This document shows, one piece after another, positions 16,813 through 26,137 of a stretch of 64,000 nt of DNA. Source of the stretch: Allobosea thiooxidans. GTDB lineage: Bacteria > Pseudomonadota > Alphaproteobacteria > Rhizobiales > Beijerinckiaceae. A program made the position numbers and the translations under genes. The stretch spans positions 1 through 64,000 of the forward strand of contig NZ_FUYX01000018.1 in the NCBI RefSeq assembly GCF_900168195.1, written 5' to 3'. Numbering within the stretch: the stretch's first letter is position 1; each line of letters opens with the position of its first letter. Under the pieces are notes generated by a model. That model was not told where the DNA came from, made no database searches, and saw only the letters and a list, made by a program, of their open reading frames with translations.

Positions 16813-17675
16813 ACATCCTGATCCTCGGCCTGGGCTATTCCGCCGGGTTCTTCGCGCGCGCCGCCCTGGCGCGAGGCTGGGAGGTGACGGGCACCGTGCG
16901 CTCGGCCGAGAAGGCCGCCGAGCTCAGCCGCGAGGGCATCCGGACCCTGGTCTTCGGCGGCTTCGCGGTCTCGTCGGCCCTCGCGAAGGCGGTGGCGGAG
17001 GCCGATGCCGTGCTGGTCTCGGTACAGCCGTCGGAGGATGGCGACCCGGCTCTCGGCCCCTTGCGCGCGGCGCTGACGACGGCGCCGAAGCTGCGCTGGA
17101 TCGGCTATCTCTCGACGATCGGCGTCTATGGCGACCAGGGCGGCGCCTGGATCGACGAAGCGACGCCGCCGGCCCCGACGAACGCCCGGACGCGCCAGCG
17201 CGTCGCCATCGAGGAGGCCTGGCTCGCGCTCGGCCGCGACAGCGGCAAGCCGGTCCAGATCTTCCGCCTGTCCGGCATCTACGGCCCCGGCCGCAACGCC
17301 ATCGGGAAGCTGCGCGAAGGCAAGGCGACCCGCCTGATCAAGCCCGGGCAGGTGTTCAACCGCATCCATGTCGACGACATCGCCGGCGTGCTGATGGCCT
17401 CGCTGGCGAAGCCGCGCAACGGCGCGGTCTACAACGTGACCGACGACGAGCCTGGACCGCCGCAGGACGTCATCACCTTCGCCGCGGAACTGACCGGTCT
17501 CAAGCCGCCGCCCGAGATCCCGTTCGAACAGGCCGAGCTCTCGCCGATGGCTGCAAGCTTCTACGGCGAGAGCAAGCGGGTCTCGAACATGCTGGTGAAG
17601 CAGGAGCTCGGCTACGCCTTCCGCTATCCGACCTATCGCGAAGCGCTGCGGGCCCTGGCTGCGACTGGCGAGTGA
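16809..17675 (+). CDS. SDR/epimerase-like NAD(P)-binding protein
   Basis: A 288-residue extended short-chain-dehydrogenase-like protein, YeeZ type. The dinucleotide-binding motif is LILGLGYSAGFFA at the N-terminus, and STIGVYGDQGG is the epimerase active-site strand, although the usual Tyr-x-x-x-Lys is not obvious. It overlaps queG by four bases (ATGA), implying coupled translation. Its substrate is unknown; the pairing with queG recurs in Hyphomicrobiales to my memory but I would not infer a queuosine role. Confidence 0.82.
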   Translation: MNILILGLGYSAGFFARAALARGWEVTGTVRSAEKAAELSREGIRTLVFGGFAVSSALAKAVAEADAVLVSVQPSEDGDPALGPLRAALTTAPKLRWIGYLSTIGVYGDQGGAWIDEATPPAPTNARTRQRVAIEEAWLALGRDSGKPVQIFRLSGIYGPGRNAIGKLREGKATRLIKPGQVFNRIHVDDIAGVLMASLAKPRNGAVYNVTDDEPGPPQDVITFAAELTGLKPPPEIPFEQAELSPMAASFYGESKRVSNMLVKQELGYAFRYPTYREALRALAATGE

Positions 17676-17681
17676 AGCGCG

Positions 17682-18638
17682 TCAGGCGGCGCGGCGCGGC
17701 GTCTCGCCGCCGTAATAGTCGGCATAGCGCTTGTCGATCGCCGAGACCGGCAGGACGACGAGCACGTCGGTGGTGCCGAACTGGCGGTCGATGACAGCCC
17801 CTGTGCCGAAGCGCGCGCCGAGCCGCAGATAGCCCTTGATCAGCGGCGGCATCTGCTTGAGCGCGAGCTTGGCGTCGACCATCTCGAGCGGCAGGCGATC
17901 CATGCCGACATAGTGCTCGGCATGGGCCCGGGCGCTCCATTCGCCCTGCGAATGGGCGTGGTGGTGCAGGAAGCTCAGCGGCAGCGCAAGCGCATCGGGG
18001 TCGGTGCCGTCGAAGGAGGCGCAGCCGAACATCGCGTCGATGCGGTGATGTTGGAGATAGGCCCAGATGCCCGACCAGAGCAGCTCAACCGTACGCTTCG
18101 TCCGATACGGCTTCAGCACGCAGGAGCGGCCGAGCTCGAGGAAACGCTGGCCGGGGTGACGAGCGAGGAGCGGCGCGAGATCGAATTCGCCCTGCGTATA
18201 GAAGCCGCCGAGCCTCTCGGCCGCGCTCTGACGCATCAGGCGATACGTGCCGACGACCTTGGGCTTGACGCCGCCGAAGCGGCCACGCGCGGCATGGTCG
18301 ATGACGAGCAGGTGGTCGCAGGCTGCGTCGAAGCGGTCGGCATCGCGCCGGAACACGCGCGCCACGACATCAGGCTTCGCCGACATCTCCTGATAGAAGA
18401 CACGATAGCGCAGGCGCTGCGCCCGCCAGACCTCGCGCGGGCCGCGCGCCAGGCGGACTTCAAGCGAGCCGAGCCGGCCAAGCGTGCCGGACAACGGCGG
18501 CGCTTCGTCGGTTTCGGTGCCGAATCGGCGCATCGCTCCACCCGTGATCAGCATCAGCGGGGCCAACCGGGAGAACCGGTTGCCGGCTGACAACCGTGCG
18601 GGCAGCGCGTTCTTGGTGCCAAAAACGTGCAATGCCAT
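17682..18638 (-). CDS. GNAT-type N-acyltransferase, OlsB-like (ornithine lipid synthesis)
   Basis: A 318-residue acyltransferase of the hemolysin/OlsB group, with an ACP-acyl transfer domain at residues about 60-240: YRVFYQEMSAKPD, FLELGRSCVLKPYR and LLWSGIWAYL are the recognisable blocks. OlsB adds a 3-hydroxy-fatty acid to ornithine to give lyso-ornithine lipid, a membrane lipid made under phosphate limitation. No olsA gene is next door, so the assignment rests on sequence alone. Its stop is six bases from the stop of the convergent epimerase gene. Confidence 0.8.
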   Translation of the reverse strand: MALHVFGTKNALPARLSAGNRFSRLAPLMLITGGAMRRFGTETDEAPPLSGTLGRLGSLEVRLARGPREVWRAQRLRYRVFYQEMSAKPDVVARVFRRDADRFDAACDHLLVIDHAARGRFGGVKPKVVGTYRLMRQSAAERLGGFYTQGEFDLAPLLARHPGQRFLELGRSCVLKPYRTKRTVELLWSGIWAYLQHHRIDAMFGCASFDGTDPDALALPLSFLHHHAHSQGEWSARAHAEHYVGMDRLPLEMVDAKLALKQMPPLIKGYLRLGARFGTGAVIDRQFGTTDVLVVLPVSAIDKRYADYYGGETPRRAA

Positions 18639-18737
18639 CGCTTGTCTCGTCCCCCCAAGCCGCTCTGGGCCTGAGGTAGGCTTGCTCCGGTGATCTTACA
18701 ACTTCGCGACAAAACTGCGTCGAAGCCGTGACGCCCG

Positions 18738-20828
18738 TCAAGCCATCCGGCTCCCGGCGGAGGACGACGACAGCCGTTCGAGCCAGCGCAGCAGGGCTGC
18801 GCGCTCCAGCGGCTTCGGGAGGCAGTCATCCATGCCGGCGGCCAGAGCGGCCTCACGATCCGCCGGCGCGACATTGGCGCTGACCGCGACCAGCGGCAGC
18901 GCCGTGCCGCGGCCGAGCCGGCATTCCAGCGCGCGGATGGCACGGGCGCAGTCGAGCCCGGTCATCACCGGCATGCGCACATCGAGCAGCGCCAGGGCGA
19001 GCGGCGCGGCAACGCCGGCGAAGCTTGCCTCGATCCGCTGCAGCGCCTCGCGCCCGTCCCGGGCCCAGACCGCAGTGCAGCCAAGGCGCTCGAGCGTGCG
19101 AATCACGAGCAGGGCGTTGATCTCGTTGTCCTCGGCGACGAGCACGGCCAGGTTCTTTCCGGGTGCGCGCCGCGCTGCCGGCGGTGCGACGCCCTTGTCG
19201 GCCGGCGCGGACACCGCCGGCGAGAACCCGGCGCCAAGGCGTTCATAGAGCGAGCGGGTGCGGACCGGCTTGATCAGGAAGCCGGAGAAGCCGGCCGCCT
19301 GCGGCGACCCGAATTGCCGCCGCTCCAGCGGCGACAGCAGGACCAGATTATTGCGAACACCGGCCGTCGCGGCGGCCGCCACGAGGTCCTTCGCCGGCGC
19401 ATCGCCGAGGGCGTGATCGACCAGCGTCGCCGTGACCGAGCTGTCGCCGGCCAGTTTGGCACGGGCGGCCTCCACCGTCGCCGCGACCGAGACGGCCGCG
19501 CCGCTCGCCCGGATCGTCTCGGCGAGGAAGCGCGCGGCGAAAGGGGCGGGCGAGGCCAGCACGACATGCTCGCGATGCCAGTAGGGAATGCGGCTCGCCG
19601 GCGCGTCGGCCGCGCGCAGCGGCAGCAGGACGCGGAAGGTCGCGCCTTCGCCGAGGCGGCTTTCGGCCCGGACCTCGCCTCCCATCAAGCCAACGATACG
19701 CCGGACGATCGCCAGCCCCAGGCCGGCCCCGCTTTGCCGCATGCCCGCTCCGTGGTCGAGCTGCTCGAACTCGCCGAAGATCACGTCGAGCCGGTCGGCC
19801 GGGATGCCCGGCCCGGTATCGGCGACCGCAATCTCGAGATTCGGGCCCGCCGACCGGAGGCTCACGCCGACGCCGCCGGTCTCGGTGAATTTCACGGCAT
19901 TGCCGACGAGGTTGAGCAGAACCTGCCGCAACCGGTCACGATCACCGATCAGGCGCGCCGGCAGATCGGGCGCGATATGGGCGGCAAGCTCGATGCCCTT
20001 GGCCTGAGCGCGCGGGGCCACCAGCTCGGCGACCGTCTCGACCAGCTGGACGAGATCGAAGGGCTCTTCGACCAGTTCCAGCTTGCCGGCCTCGACCTTG
20101 GCGAAATCGAGGATGTCGTCGACCAGGGCCAGCAACGCCTCTCCGGAAGTCCTGAGCGCCTCGATATAGGTAGTTTGCTCGGCATCGGGCCCGGTATCGG
20201 CGAGCAGATCGGCCATGCCGAGAATGCCGTTGAGGGGCGTCCTGAACTCATGGCTGACCGTCGCGAGGAAGCGCGACTTGGCCTCGTTCGCCGCCTCGGC
20301 CCGCGACCGGGCCTCGACCAGAGCGTCCTCACCCGCGATGCGGGCGGTGATGTCGCGGCCGACACGCTGGATCAGCATGCGTCCCTCGGTGCCGGGCACT
20401 GCCGTCTCGACCCAGGAGATCCAGCGCTCGCCCTCGTAGGTCGCGACGCATTCGTCGAAGCTGCGCGCGCCCCCCTCCAGAAGCTGCACCGGCCGGCTGG
20501 CGAGCTGGGGAAGCTGAATCTTGCTGCCGACGAGATCGACCTCGCTGGCGCCGAACAGCACCGCATAGGCCCGGTTGGCGTAGACGATGCGCGCGCCCTC
20601 GCGCCGGACGATCAAGTCACCCTGCGCCTCGATCAGGCTGCGATAGCGCTCCTCGCTGTCGGCGAGGCTCCAGAGCCGGTCGTTCAGGGTCTCCGCGTCC
20701 TGCGACAGGTTCGACACCTGTCGCCGCAGCTTCGCACGCTGGCGCAGCAGCCGCAGAATCGCGAAAGCCGCGGACAGGACGAGCAGCGCGCCTGCGACGA
20801 TCGGCCATGACCAGAATGAAGGAGCCAT
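18738..20828 (-). CDS. Hybrid sensor histidine kinase
   Basis: A 696-residue membrane-anchored kinase. Order: one N-terminal membrane helix (residues about 9-27), a coiled linker, PAS domain (about 58-165), HisKA with phosphorylatable H193 (VSHEFRTPLNG), HATPase with N- and G-boxes (NLVGNAVKF, DTGPGIP, GAGLGLAI), a receiver-like domain (about 425-535), and a second full receiver (about 555-685; D616 in LLDVRMP, K672). The first receiver has lost the N-terminal acidic pair but keeps an Asp and the Lys. No partner regulator is adjacent, so output probably goes to a distant HPt protein. Confidence 0.93.
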   Translation of the reverse strand: MAPSFWSWPIVAGALLVLSAAFAILRLLRQRAKLRRQVSNLSQDAETLNDRLWSLADSEERYRSLIEAQGDLIVRREGARIVYANRAYAVLFGASEVDLVGSKIQLPQLASRPVQLLEGGARSFDECVATYEGERWISWVETAVPGTEGRMLIQRVGRDITARIAGEDALVEARSRAEAANEAKSRFLATVSHEFRTPLNGILGMADLLADTGPDAEQTTYIEALRTSGEALLALVDDILDFAKVEAGKLELVEEPFDLVQLVETVAELVAPRAQAKGIELAAHIAPDLPARLIGDRDRLRQVLLNLVGNAVKFTETGGVGVSLRSAGPNLEIAVADTGPGIPADRLDVIFGEFEQLDHGAGMRQSGAGLGLAIVRRIVGLMGGEVRAESRLGEGATFRVLLPLRAADAPASRIPYWHREHVVLASPAPFAARFLAETIRASGAAVSVAATVEAARAKLAGDSSVTATLVDHALGDAPAKDLVAAAATAGVRNNLVLLSPLERRQFGSPQAAGFSGFLIKPVRTRSLYERLGAGFSPAVSAPADKGVAPPAARRAPGKNLAVLVAEDNEINALLVIRTLERLGCTAVWARDGREALQRIEASFAGVAAPLALALLDVRMPVMTGLDCARAIRALECRLGRGTALPLVAVSANVAPADREAALAAGMDDCLPKPLERAALLRWLERLSSSSAGSRMA

Positions 20829-20914
20829 GTTCCCGGTCTAGCGACCGTCTCTTGAGAAAGCCGCCTGGCGAAAGCCCAAATTTGACCGGTCGCCGTAGAG
20901 CGCCGGTTAACCAG

Positions 20915-22468
20915 TCAGGCCGCCTGTACGAACGGCTCGCCGCGCGAGCGGTAGGACAAGGCCTCGGCCAGATGCAGCCGGCCGACCCTGTCCTCCCCGT
21001 CGAGATCGGCGAGGGTGCGGGCGACCTTCAGGATCCGGTGATAGGCTCGCGCCGTCAGGCGCATCGCCTCGGCGGCATCGCGCAGCAATGCGAGCCCGGC
21101 ATTGTCGGGACGCGCGATCTCCTCGAGCACAGGCACCGGGCAGGCGGCATTGGTGGCGACATGCCCGAGCCCTCGCTCGGCGAGGCCGAGCGCCTCGAAG
21201 CGGGCGCTCTGGCGCCGCCGTGCCTCGGCCACCCGCACGGCCACCACGGCCGAGCTCTCCCCCGCCGCGGGCAGGATCAGATCGGCCGCCGTCACGGCCG
21301 GCAGATCGATCGCGATGTCGACCCGATCGAGCAGCGGGCCGGACAGCCTGGCCTGGTACTGCGCCATGCAGCGCTCGTTCGGCTGGCGCCGGCAGGCGAA
21401 GCCGGGCTCAGTCGCCTTGCCGCAGCGGCAGGGATTCATCGCCGCGACGAGCTGAAAGCGTGCGGGATAGGAGACGCGATGATTGGCGCGGGAGATCAGG
21501 ACGTCGCCGGTCTCCATCGGCTGGCGGAGCGCGTCCAGCACCTGCGGCTGGAACTCAGGCAGCTCGTCGAGGAAGAGCACACCGTGATGCGCAAGCGAGA
21601 CCTCGCCCGGCCTCGCCTGGAGGCCGCCGCCGACGAGCGCGGCCATGGAGGCCGAATGATGCGGCGCGCGGAAGGGGCGGCGATCGGTCAGCGCGCCGTC
21701 GGCGAGATGCCCGGCGACCGAGAGCACCATCGAGACCTCGAGCAGCTCGCGCGGCGAAAGCGGCGGCAGGATCGACGGCAGACGGCTCGCCAGCATCGAC
21801 TTGCCGGCGCCGGGCGGGCCGTTCATCAGGAGGTTGTGGCCGCCGGCAGCCGCGATCTCGAGCGCCCTGCGGCCGCTCTCCTGCCCCTTCACATCGGCGA
21901 GATCCGGCAGCGTGCCGGCCTGGCGGGCAACCGCCGGCTCCGGCCGTGCCATCACCTGCGTGCCCTTGAAGTGATTGGCGAGCTGGATCAGCGAGCGCGG
22001 CGCCAGGATATCGATGTCGGCGGCCGCCCAGGCCGCCTCGGGCCCGGAGGCTGCCGGGCAGATCAGCCCCTGCCCGCGCGCATAGGCGGCGATCGCCGCC
22101 GGCAGGACGCCGGCCACCGCCGCGATGGTGCCGTCGAGCCCGAGCTCCCCGAGCACGACATAGCCGGCAAGCGCATCGGGCGGGATCGCACCGATCGCAG
22201 CCATGACCGCGAGCGCGATCGGCAGATCGTAATGGCTGCCTTCCTTGGGCAGATCGGCCGGCGCCAGATTGATCGTGATGCGCTTGGCCGGCAAGGCCAG
22301 GCCAGAAGCGAGCAGCGCGGCGCGAACCCGCTCGCGGCTTTCCGCCACAGCCTTGTCGGGCAACCCGACCAGGATGAAGGCGACGCCACCGGCCGCGACC
22401 TGCACCTGAACATCGACGGCGCGTGCCTCGACGCCTTCGAACGCCACCGTCGCGACTCGCGTCACCAT
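20915..22468 (-). CDS. YifB-family Mg-chelatase-like AAA ATPase
   Basis: A 517-residue cytosolic ATPase often annotated ComM/YifB. The N-terminal Lon-like ChlI domain (about 20-140) precedes an AAA module with Walker A GPPGAGKS (residues 217-224) and Walker B LFLDELPEF, then a cysteine-rich insert (NPCRCG...C) and the C-terminal Mg-chelatase helical domain. In naturally competent bacteria ComM is a branch-migration helicase promoting integration of foreign DNA. Full length for the family. It stands 96 bases from msrA on the same strand. Confidence 0.94.
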   Translation of the reverse strand: MVTRVATVAFEGVEARAVDVQVQVAAGGVAFILVGLPDKAVAESRERVRAALLASGLALPAKRITINLAPADLPKEGSHYDLPIALAVMAAIGAIPPDALAGYVVLGELGLDGTIAAVAGVLPAAIAAYARGQGLICPAASGPEAAWAAADIDILAPRSLIQLANHFKGTQVMARPEPAVARQAGTLPDLADVKGQESGRRALEIAAAGGHNLLMNGPPGAGKSMLASRLPSILPPLSPRELLEVSMVLSVAGHLADGALTDRRPFRAPHHSASMAALVGGGLQARPGEVSLAHHGVLFLDELPEFQPQVLDALRQPMETGDVLISRANHRVSYPARFQLVAAMNPCRCGKATEPGFACRRQPNERCMAQYQARLSGPLLDRVDIAIDLPAVTAADLILPAAGESSAVVAVRVAEARRRQSARFEALGLAERGLGHVATNAACPVPVLEEIARPDNAGLALLRDAAEAMRLTARAYHRILKVARTLADLDGEDRVGRLHLAEALSYRSRGEPFVQAA

Positions 22469-22564
22469 GTCGGCCCCGCCCCTTCCCCACGGGAAAGCTA
22501 GCGGAGCTTCAGCGGCGACGCAAGAACATACAGAGAACCGAAAGGCGGCTCACGCTGGGCGAGG

Positions 22565-23221
22565 TCAGGCCTCGACGCCGAGGCCGATCTGGCAGGCGAC
22601 GCCCGTGCCGCCCAGCCCGCAATAGCCCGCGGGGTTCTTGGCGAGATATTGCTGGTGGTAGTCCTCGGCGAAGTAGAGCGTCGGAGCGTCGCGAATCTCG
22701 GTCGTGATCGGGCCGTAGCCGCCGGCGGCGAGCGCCTTCTGATAGGCGTCGCGCGATTGCTCGGCCGCCGCCTTCTGCTCGACGTCGTAGGCATAGATCG
22801 CGGAGCGATACTGCGTGCCGATGTCACCGCCCTGGCGCATGCCCTGCGTCGGATCGTGGTTCTCCCAGAAGACCCGCAGCAGATCCTCATAGGCGATCTT
22901 GGCCGGGTCGTAGACGACGAGGACGACCTCGGTATGGCCGGTCAGGCCGCAGCAGACCTCCTCATAAGTCGGGTTCGGCGTCGTGCCGCCGGCATAGCCG
23001 ACGGCGGTCACCCAGATTCCCTCGCCGCTCTGCCAGAACTTGCGCTCGGCGCCCCAGAAGCAGCCGAGGCCGAACAACGCCTTGCGCATGCCCTGCGGAT
23101 AGGGGCCGACCAGCGCGCGCCCGTTGACGAAATGGGTTTCGGCTGTGGGGATCGCCGCGTCGCGGCCGGGCAGGGTCTCCGCCGGGGTCGGCATTTCGGT
23201 CTTCTTGCGCAGGGAGAACAT
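22565..23221 (-). CDS. msrA: Peptide-methionine (S)-S-oxide reductase
   Basis: A 218-residue repair enzyme reducing methionine-S-sulfoxide with thioredoxin. The catalytic cysteine is C54 in GLGCFWGAE; the downstream blocks VGYAGG, TGHTEVV and YHQQYLAKNP are typical. The N-terminal extension of about 45 residues matches the longer MsrA form. A GGAG lies six bases before the second of two adjacent ATGs, so 23221 is preferred to 23224. A small membrane protein gene lies 80 bases upstream on the same strand. Confidence 0.96.
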   Translation of the reverse strand: MFSLRKKTEMPTPAETLPGRDAAIPTAETHFVNGRALVGPYPQGMRKALFGLGCFWGAERKFWQSGEGIWVTAVGYAGGTTPNPTYEEVCCGLTGHTEVVLVVYDPAKIAYEDLLRVFWENHDPTQGMRQGGDIGTQYRSAIYAYDVEQKAAAEQSRDAYQKALAAGGYGPITTEIRDAPTLYFAEDYHQQYLAKNPAGYCGLGGTGVACQIGLGVEA

Positions 23222-23303
23222 CATTCGCTCCGTTCCGTTCGAGCCTGCCGCCTATGTAGGCCTCCCGCGGGCCTTCGCACAGGGCCCGCGGCGCAACGGG
23301 CTT

Positions 23304-23624
23304 TCACCGACGCGTGACAATGCCGATCCGGGGCTCGGGCCGCCTTCCCAGCCAGAGCAGAGCGAAACCGAGAAGGAGCGCGGCGAAGGCCGCGGGCGCC
23401 TGCAGCAGCGTCAGCAGCACCGGGTCCCAGAGCAAGGGATGGATGTTGCGCTCGATGGCCGGCTGCAGGAGCCCGTAGCGTTCCTGCAGCGCTGAAGCCA
23501 GCACCTCGCCCAGCGCGGTGAAGCGCAGGCCGGAATTGGCGATCGAGCGGGCGCCGTCGAGCACCACCATGACGAAGCCGGTGGCAACCAGCAGATATCC
23601 GACCAGACGTAGAAGAAACCGCAC
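23304..23624 (-). CDS. Small two-helix membrane protein, unknown function
   Basis: A 106-residue protein with two hydrophobic segments (FLLRLVGYLLVATGFVMVVL at the N-terminus and APAAFAALLLGFALLWLG near the C-terminus) and a short basic tail. GTG at 23624, six bases after GGGGAG, gives the natural start; a much longer frame reaching across the tRNA-Ser gene is rejected. Such small proteins are frequent in Hyphomicrobiales, but no role is known to me. Confidence 0.72.
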   Translation of the reverse strand: MRFLLRLVGYLLVATGFVMVVLDGARSIANSGLRFTALGEVLASALQERYGLLQPAIERNIHPLLWDPVLLTLLQAPAAFAALLLGFALLWLGRRPEPRIGIVTRR

Positions 23625-23809
23625 GACCTGCTCCCCAGCCCTCTGTCTGGTTTCGGAACACGAGCCGCCGCGCCCCCGGACGCCCGCATTCCCAGAAGGG
23701 CCTATTCGGGGCCGGATCGCAACCGGTCGCCGCGTTTTTGCGGGATTGTGCAAAACGCAGCATCTCGGCCCTTGAAAGATGGCGAGCCGGCGGTCATAAG
23801 CAGCGCGCC

Positions 23810-23899
23810 GGACAGGTGGCCGAGTGGTTGAAGGCGCACGCCTGGAAAGTGTGTATACGGGAAACCGTATCGCGGGTTCGAATCCCGCCCTGTCCGCCA
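23810..23899 (+). tRNA. tRNA-Ser, anticodon GGA
   Basis: A 90-base class II tRNA including the encoded CCA (23897-23899). The 7-base-pair acceptor stem is GGACAGG/CCTGTCC; the anticodon stem CACGC/GTGTG closes the loop CTGGAAA with anticodon GGA; the long variable arm is the hairpin ATACGG-GAAA-CCGTAT; the T arm is CGGGTTCGAATCCCG. It reads UCC and UCU serine codons. Confidence 0.97.
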
Positions 23900-24212
23900 T
23901 GCAAGTTGCTGATCTCTCTGGCGCTATGGCTAGAGAATCGCCCTCTCGCCCCAACGCTCGGCCTGGCACGCAGCCTTCCCCACTGCTCTCGGCTCTTGTG
24001 GGTGATCAAGCTCGCCGCAGCCTGGGGGTCTGCCCGCCAGCTTCCGAAATGTGCCAGAAGCGGACTTTGACAGCCTGTCCGCAAGCGGGTCTCCAGAGTG
24101 CTGTCATAGCACAGGTCGCAGTGAGTTCTCGGGCGCTCGGTGGTTGGCATGCTCGCCCAAGCGCTTGGGCATGGCCCGACCAATTGTCGGCCGGGCCATC
24201 GATCTCCATTCG
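23900..24212. other. Intergenic region after tRNA-Ser
   Basis: About 310 bases with no supported gene on either strand. tRNA 3' ends are common integration sites, but I see no integrase or direct repeat of the tRNA end here. Confidence 0.5.
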
Positions 24213-25625
24213 TCAGAACATGTGGAACGGCGGCTTGGCGTCGTCGGGCAGGAGCGCCTTGTAGGGCGTCTGGACCAAACGTTCCTGGAAATCGGCCTTG
24301 GCCTGTTCCAGCAACCCCGGTTCGACGAGCACGTCCACGGCGACGCCCGCCATGACCTTCGCGACGTGAACCATGCCCTTATGTGCCAGCGGAGACTGCC
24401 CGTGAGCGGTCAATTGCCAGGAATGCCCGGGCGTGCCGATCGTATAGGTCGCGCCGCGTGCCTGGACGGTCGGAACAGCCCAGGAGACATCGCCGACATC
24501 GGTCGACCCCATCATCCGCGGCCCAGGCACCTCCTTGGGGGCAATCGCATTGCATAGGGGGAAATCCGTCGCCGGCAATCCCGAGCGGCGGAAGGCGCTC
24601 TCGATATGCGCCGGCGTCACCGTCTTCTGCATGCGCCTGGCGAAGGCAACGTCGTCCGCGTCGAAAGGCGGTGGGCCGAGCCGATCGAAATTGCGCTGCA
24701 TGGCATTTTCCAAGGGCGTGTTGGCCAGCAAGTTGCTCATCGCGCTGACGACTTCGCTAGTAACGGTGGTCTCCGTCATCAGCGCCGCGCCTTCGGCGAT
24801 TTTCCGGACCCGGGCGAGGAGTTCATGGACCTGGGAGACCATCGTCGCGCGCACGACGTAACGCAGTCTGGCCTTGGCCTGCACGACGTTCGGCGCGATA
24901 CCGCCGGCATCCAGATAGGCATAGTGGATGCGGGCATCGGACGGCATGTGCTCGCGCATGTAGTTGACGCCGACATTCATCAGCTCGGCGGCATCGAGGG
25001 CCGAACGGCCGAGATGCGGCGCGGCAGCGGCATGGCTGGCGCGGCCGGTAAACTCGAAGTCGATCGTCGTGTTCGCCAGGGACATGGCAGCCGTCACCGC
25101 CGCGAAATCCGCCGGATGCCAGGAAATCGCGATGTCGACGTCCTTGAAGGCGCCCTCCTTGACCATGAACGCCTTGCCCGCCCCGCCTTCCTCGGCCGGG
25201 CAGCCATAGTAGCGGACGCGGCCCTTGAGCCCACGCTCCGCGAGGAAATCCTTGACCGCCGCGGCCGCCAGCATGGCGCCGGCCCCGAGCAGGTTGTGGC
25301 CGCAGCCATGGCCGGCCGGCTGGTTTGGAAGCGGTTGGTGCTCGGACACTCCCGGCGCCTGCGAGAGCTCTGGCAGCGCGTCGTACTCGCCGAGGATGGC
25401 GATCACCGGGCCGTCTTCTCCCGCCTCGCCCATGACGGCGGTCGGCAATCCGGCGATGCCCGTCTCCACGCGAAACCCCTCGCGCCGAAGCTGTTCGGCA
25501 TGGGCCGCGGCCGACTTGACCTCCCGGTAGTTGAGCTCGGGCATCTCAAAGACGCGGTCGCTCAGTTCGATATAGTCCGCCTGCTTTGAATCGACGATCG
25601 TCCAAATCTTATCGGTATTCTGCAC
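24213..25625 (-). CDS. M20-family amidohydrolase, AbgB-like
   Basis: A 470-residue zinc amidohydrolase similar to the AbgB p-aminobenzoyl-glutamate hydrolase subunit. Metal- and catalytic motifs are GHGCGHNLLG, the glutamates in CPAEEGGAGK and the SWHPADF block, with a dimerisation domain in the middle. Start: GTG at 25625, after GGGAGAAGG, rather than the first in-frame start at 25697. No AbgA or AbgT homologue is beside it, so a general N-acyl-amino-acid or amide hydrolase is possible. The neighbour on the far side is the serine dehydratase. Confidence 0.87.
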   Translation of the reverse strand: MQNTDKIWTIVDSKQADYIELSDRVFEMPELNYREVKSAAAHAEQLRREGFRVETGIAGLPTAVMGEAGEDGPVIAILGEYDALPELSQAPGVSEHQPLPNQPAGHGCGHNLLGAGAMLAAAAVKDFLAERGLKGRVRYYGCPAEEGGAGKAFMVKEGAFKDVDIAISWHPADFAAVTAAMSLANTTIDFEFTGRASHAAAAPHLGRSALDAAELMNVGVNYMREHMPSDARIHYAYLDAGGIAPNVVQAKARLRYVVRATMVSQVHELLARVRKIAEGAALMTETTVTSEVVSAMSNLLANTPLENAMQRNFDRLGPPPFDADDVAFARRMQKTVTPAHIESAFRRSGLPATDFPLCNAIAPKEVPGPRMMGSTDVGDVSWAVPTVQARGATYTIGTPGHSWQLTAHGQSPLAHKGMVHVAKVMAGVAVDVLVEPGLLEQAKADFQERLVQTPYKALLPDDAKPPFHMF

Positions 25626-26134
25626 AGCCTTCTCCCGAGATGCATCCGCGCCAATATGCGCCGCTGAAGACTGCCATCTTCCGCAATGGCCCGGCATCGG
25701 CAGCCTCAGCCGCGAGAGGCTACTACAAGGGCGACGGCAGAACGGCTGAATTTTGCTCCGAAGAATCGGCGATTATTGCAGGTCGATCGCGTTTGCTCGC
25801 GCCCTCCGAAACTCGGGAAGCGTCCCATGATCCGCTCCCGCTCTCAGCGCTTCCCTCCAGCGCCAGCTGCGGACATTGGAACATTGACCGAAAGCCCTCC
25901 AACCGCATCCGCCGGAGCGCCGCAGCTGGACCCAAGACCGATGGCTATGACGTCAAGCGCTCGGTCCAGAGCTTTCCCTTTGCGGCCTTGCATGCGATCG
26001 GAATCGTCGATGGCAAGTGCATGGTGGGGCTGATCCGCAGCGTGATGGAATGGCGATCTCCGTCTGAAATCGGATAGCGATCGCGCAGCTCACCCCTGGG
26101 CCGACCGTGTAGGACCACGCTCGATGGGAGGCGA
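25626..26134. other. Intergenic region between M20 hydrolase and sdaA
   Basis: About 510 bases between divergent genes. Open frames here look random and resemble no family I know. It must carry the promoters of both neighbours, and the sdaA ribosome site GGGAGG at about 26127. Confidence 0.45.
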
Positions 26135-26137
26135 ATG

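Noticed and set aside
23304..23969. Extended frame for the two-helix membrane protein across the tRNA
   Set aside because: It would run through tRNA-Ser; the GTG at 23624 with a ribosome site is the natural start.
23900..24212. Possible integration site at the 3' end of tRNA-Ser
   Set aside because: No integrase, direct repeat of the tRNA end or other mobile-element gene is visible nearby.
25586..26077. 163-codon frame in the M20-sdaA gap
   Set aside because: No family resemblance, weak start, overlaps the divergent M20 gene start; treated as noncoding.
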